Source of the DNA: Ruminococcus sp.
Lineage (GTDB): Bacteria > Bacillota > Clostridia > Oscillospirales > Ruminococcaceae
Reading direction: 5' to 3'
NCBI GenBank assembly: GCA_015066745.1
Contig: SVNW01000039.1
Coordinates: forward strand, 1 to 32,939
Length of the DNA stretch: 32,939 bases
How positions within the stretch are numbered: the stretch's first letter is position 1; each line of letters begins with the position of its first letter. A program made the position numbers and the translations under genes. The notes below the pieces were generated by a model. The model saw only the letters and a program-made list of their open reading frames with translations, was not told the DNA's origin and ran no database searches. Of the stretch, positions 31,821 through 32,939 are shown one piece after another.

Positions 31821-32786
31821 TTATTTTTTCTTCCCTTCGTCAAAATATTTCTCATATGCTTTAATGATGTCCTGTACAAGTTTGTGTCTGACAACATCTT
31901 TGTCAGAAAATCTCTGAATAGAGATATCTTCAACATTTTTCAGGACTTTGGTTACTTCAACAAGACCTGATTTTTTACTTGATGGCAGGTCTATCTGTGT
32001 TACGTCGCCTGTTATAACCATCTTACTGTTATTTCCGAGACGAGTAAGGAACATCTTGATCTGTTCAGATGTAGTATTTTGTGCTTCATCGAGGATTATA
32101 AATGCATCATCGAGTGTTCTTCCTCTCATGTACGCAAGAGGTGCTACTTCGATAGTGCCTCTCTCCATGTGTTTCTGGAAGCTTTCAGCACCAAGCATAT
32201 CAAACAATCCGTCATAAAGTGGTCTGAGATACGGGTCTACCTTTTCCTGAAGATCGCCCGGCAAAAATCCGAGACTTTCTCCGGCTTCAACAGCAGGACG
32301 TGTAAGGATTATCTTTGTTATCTCATGTGCCTTGAACGCTCTTACTGCCATAGCAACTGCAAGATAAGTCTTACCTGTACCGGCAGGTCCGATTCCTATG
32401 ACGATAGTATTGTTTTTGATAGCGTCAACATATTTCTGCTGACCTACGGTTTTCGGGCGAACAACTTTTCCTGAAGTAGTAAGACATATACTGTCGGCTA
32501 CAAGAGATTTTAACTCCTGCTCTGCTCCGTCTGCAACCATATTTGTAACATAACGGACTGCCTGTTCATTTATGTTTTCGCCTTTGCCGGCATATTCAAG
32601 CAATGCACGTATTGCCTGTTCAGCCTCATTGACTTTATCATCATTTCCTATGATCTTGATGTTGTTTCCACGGCTGATTATTACTACGCCATACTTCTTC
32701 TGAATTGTGTTAAGGTTTGAATCACAGTTTCCGAGTAACTCCTGAATCTGATCGCTGTTGTCAACGTTTATTATTTTTTCAGCCAT
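31821..32786 (-). CDS. phoH: PhoH family ATPase
   Basis: The protein has 321 residues from the ATG at 32786. A small N-terminal KH-like region (about 10-80) is followed by an ATPase domain with Walker A GPAGTGKT (near 137), RPAVEAGESLGFLPGD, Walker B AFIILDEAQNTT (near 238) and the ITGDVTQIDLP sensor segment. PhoH proteins are RNA-helicase-like ATPases of uncertain role, usually beside ybeY as here. The ATG is preferred to the in-frame GTG at 32795 because homologues start near it and GAGTG lies six bases upstream. It is the first gene of the operon in this window. Confidence 0.92.
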   Translation of the reverse strand: MAEKIINVDNSDQIQELLGNCDSNLNTIQKKYGVVIISRGNNIKIIGNDDKVNEAEQAIRALLEYAGKGENINEQAVRYVTNMVADGAEQELKSLVADSICLTTSGKVVRPKTVGQQKYVDAIKNNTIVIGIGPAGTGKTYLAVAMAVRAFKAHEITKIILTRPAVEAGESLGFLPGDLQEKVDPYLRPLYDGLFDMLGAESFQKHMERGTIEVAPLAYMRGRTLDDAFIILDEAQNTTSEQIKMFLTRLGNNSKMVITGDVTQIDLPSSKKSGLVEVTKVLKNVEDISIQRFSDKDVVRHKLVQDIIKAYEKYFDEGKKK

Positions 32787-32902
32787 AAATATCACTCTTT
32801 TCTTTTAATAAGTAGCCTTGAGCAAAACTCATAAGCCACGTAAAATCGTTGTTTTTTAAACAAAAAAATTTTTTTATCACTATAGAAACAACCAGCTATT
32901 TA

Positions 32903-32911
32903 TGTTATAAT
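32903..32911 (+). promoter_or_regulatory. extended -10 box pointing out of the window
   Basis: TG at 32903-32904 and TATAAT at 32906-32911 form a good extended -10, with a poor -35 region (TAGAAA at 32883-32888). It would drive a plus-strand gene beyond the window, divergent from phoH. The phoH promoter is not obvious; TTGTGA/TATAAC on the minus strand near the window edge is one candidate. Confidence 0.3.
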
Positions 32912-32939
32912 ATAAATAGACAGAATTCACAACAATAAG

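Overview
The window looks like chromosome from a low-GC, Gram-positive anaerobe of the Ruminococcus type (Oscillospiraceae). Evidence: two secreted proteins end in C-terminal dockerin modules (cellulosome-style duplicated calcium-loop repeats), Shine-Dalgarno sites are strong, promoters are sigma-A-like and AT-rich, and a Firmicutes housekeeping order phoH-ybeY-era-yqzL-recO is present. No tRNA, rRNA, CRISPR array, transposase or phage gene was seen.

Layout. (1) 106-1411, minus strand: a compact three-gene cassette behind a consensus promoter. It holds an unrecognised 128-aa protein, a 227-aa protein with a PD-(D/E)XK nuclease signature, and a small membrane protein that appears frameshifted. 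(2) 1566-8648, minus: a dockerin-bearing heparinase II/III-like lyase, a MntP-type manganese exporter, an AIM24-family protein, a 6-phosphofructokinase and a membrane PAS/GGDEF/EAL protein whose GGDEF site is degenerate and whose EAL site looks intact. (3) 8850-13730, minus: a giant secreted beta-helix protein with Cys-rich repeats and a dockerin, preceded by a structured leader. (4) 14035-16713: an OmpR-type two-component system (+) followed by a noncoding stretch. That stretch carries the same 11-bp-phased direct repeat as the two-component promoter, a -10 box, a folded C-rich putative small RNA, a 17-bp terminator stem, and further hairpins including an interleaved pair. (5) 16714-17502, minus: an unknown membrane protein. 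(6) 17672-25809, plus: a VanZ-like protein and three consecutive class A penicillin-binding proteins. The last two are tandem paralogues with near-identical promoters, 3' ends and terminators. (7) 25831-32786, minus: a 53-aa Gly/Cys-rich membrane peptide, then rnz, mutS2, recO, a yqzL-like small gene, era, ybeY and phoH.

How it fits together. The centre of the window is an envelope and surface block: a sensor kinase with an extracellular domain, three bifunctional PBPs, a VanZ-like protein and two dockerin enzymes. The right end is core RNA and DNA maintenance. The best candidate for something undescribed is the putative stand-alone small RNA at about 16336-16521. Its promoter has the same activator-box geometry as the promoter of the adjacent two-component operon, so the response regulator probably controls both itself and the RNA. 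Second-tier candidates are the nuclease-like cassette at the left edge and the Gly/Cys-rich peptide at 25831-25992.
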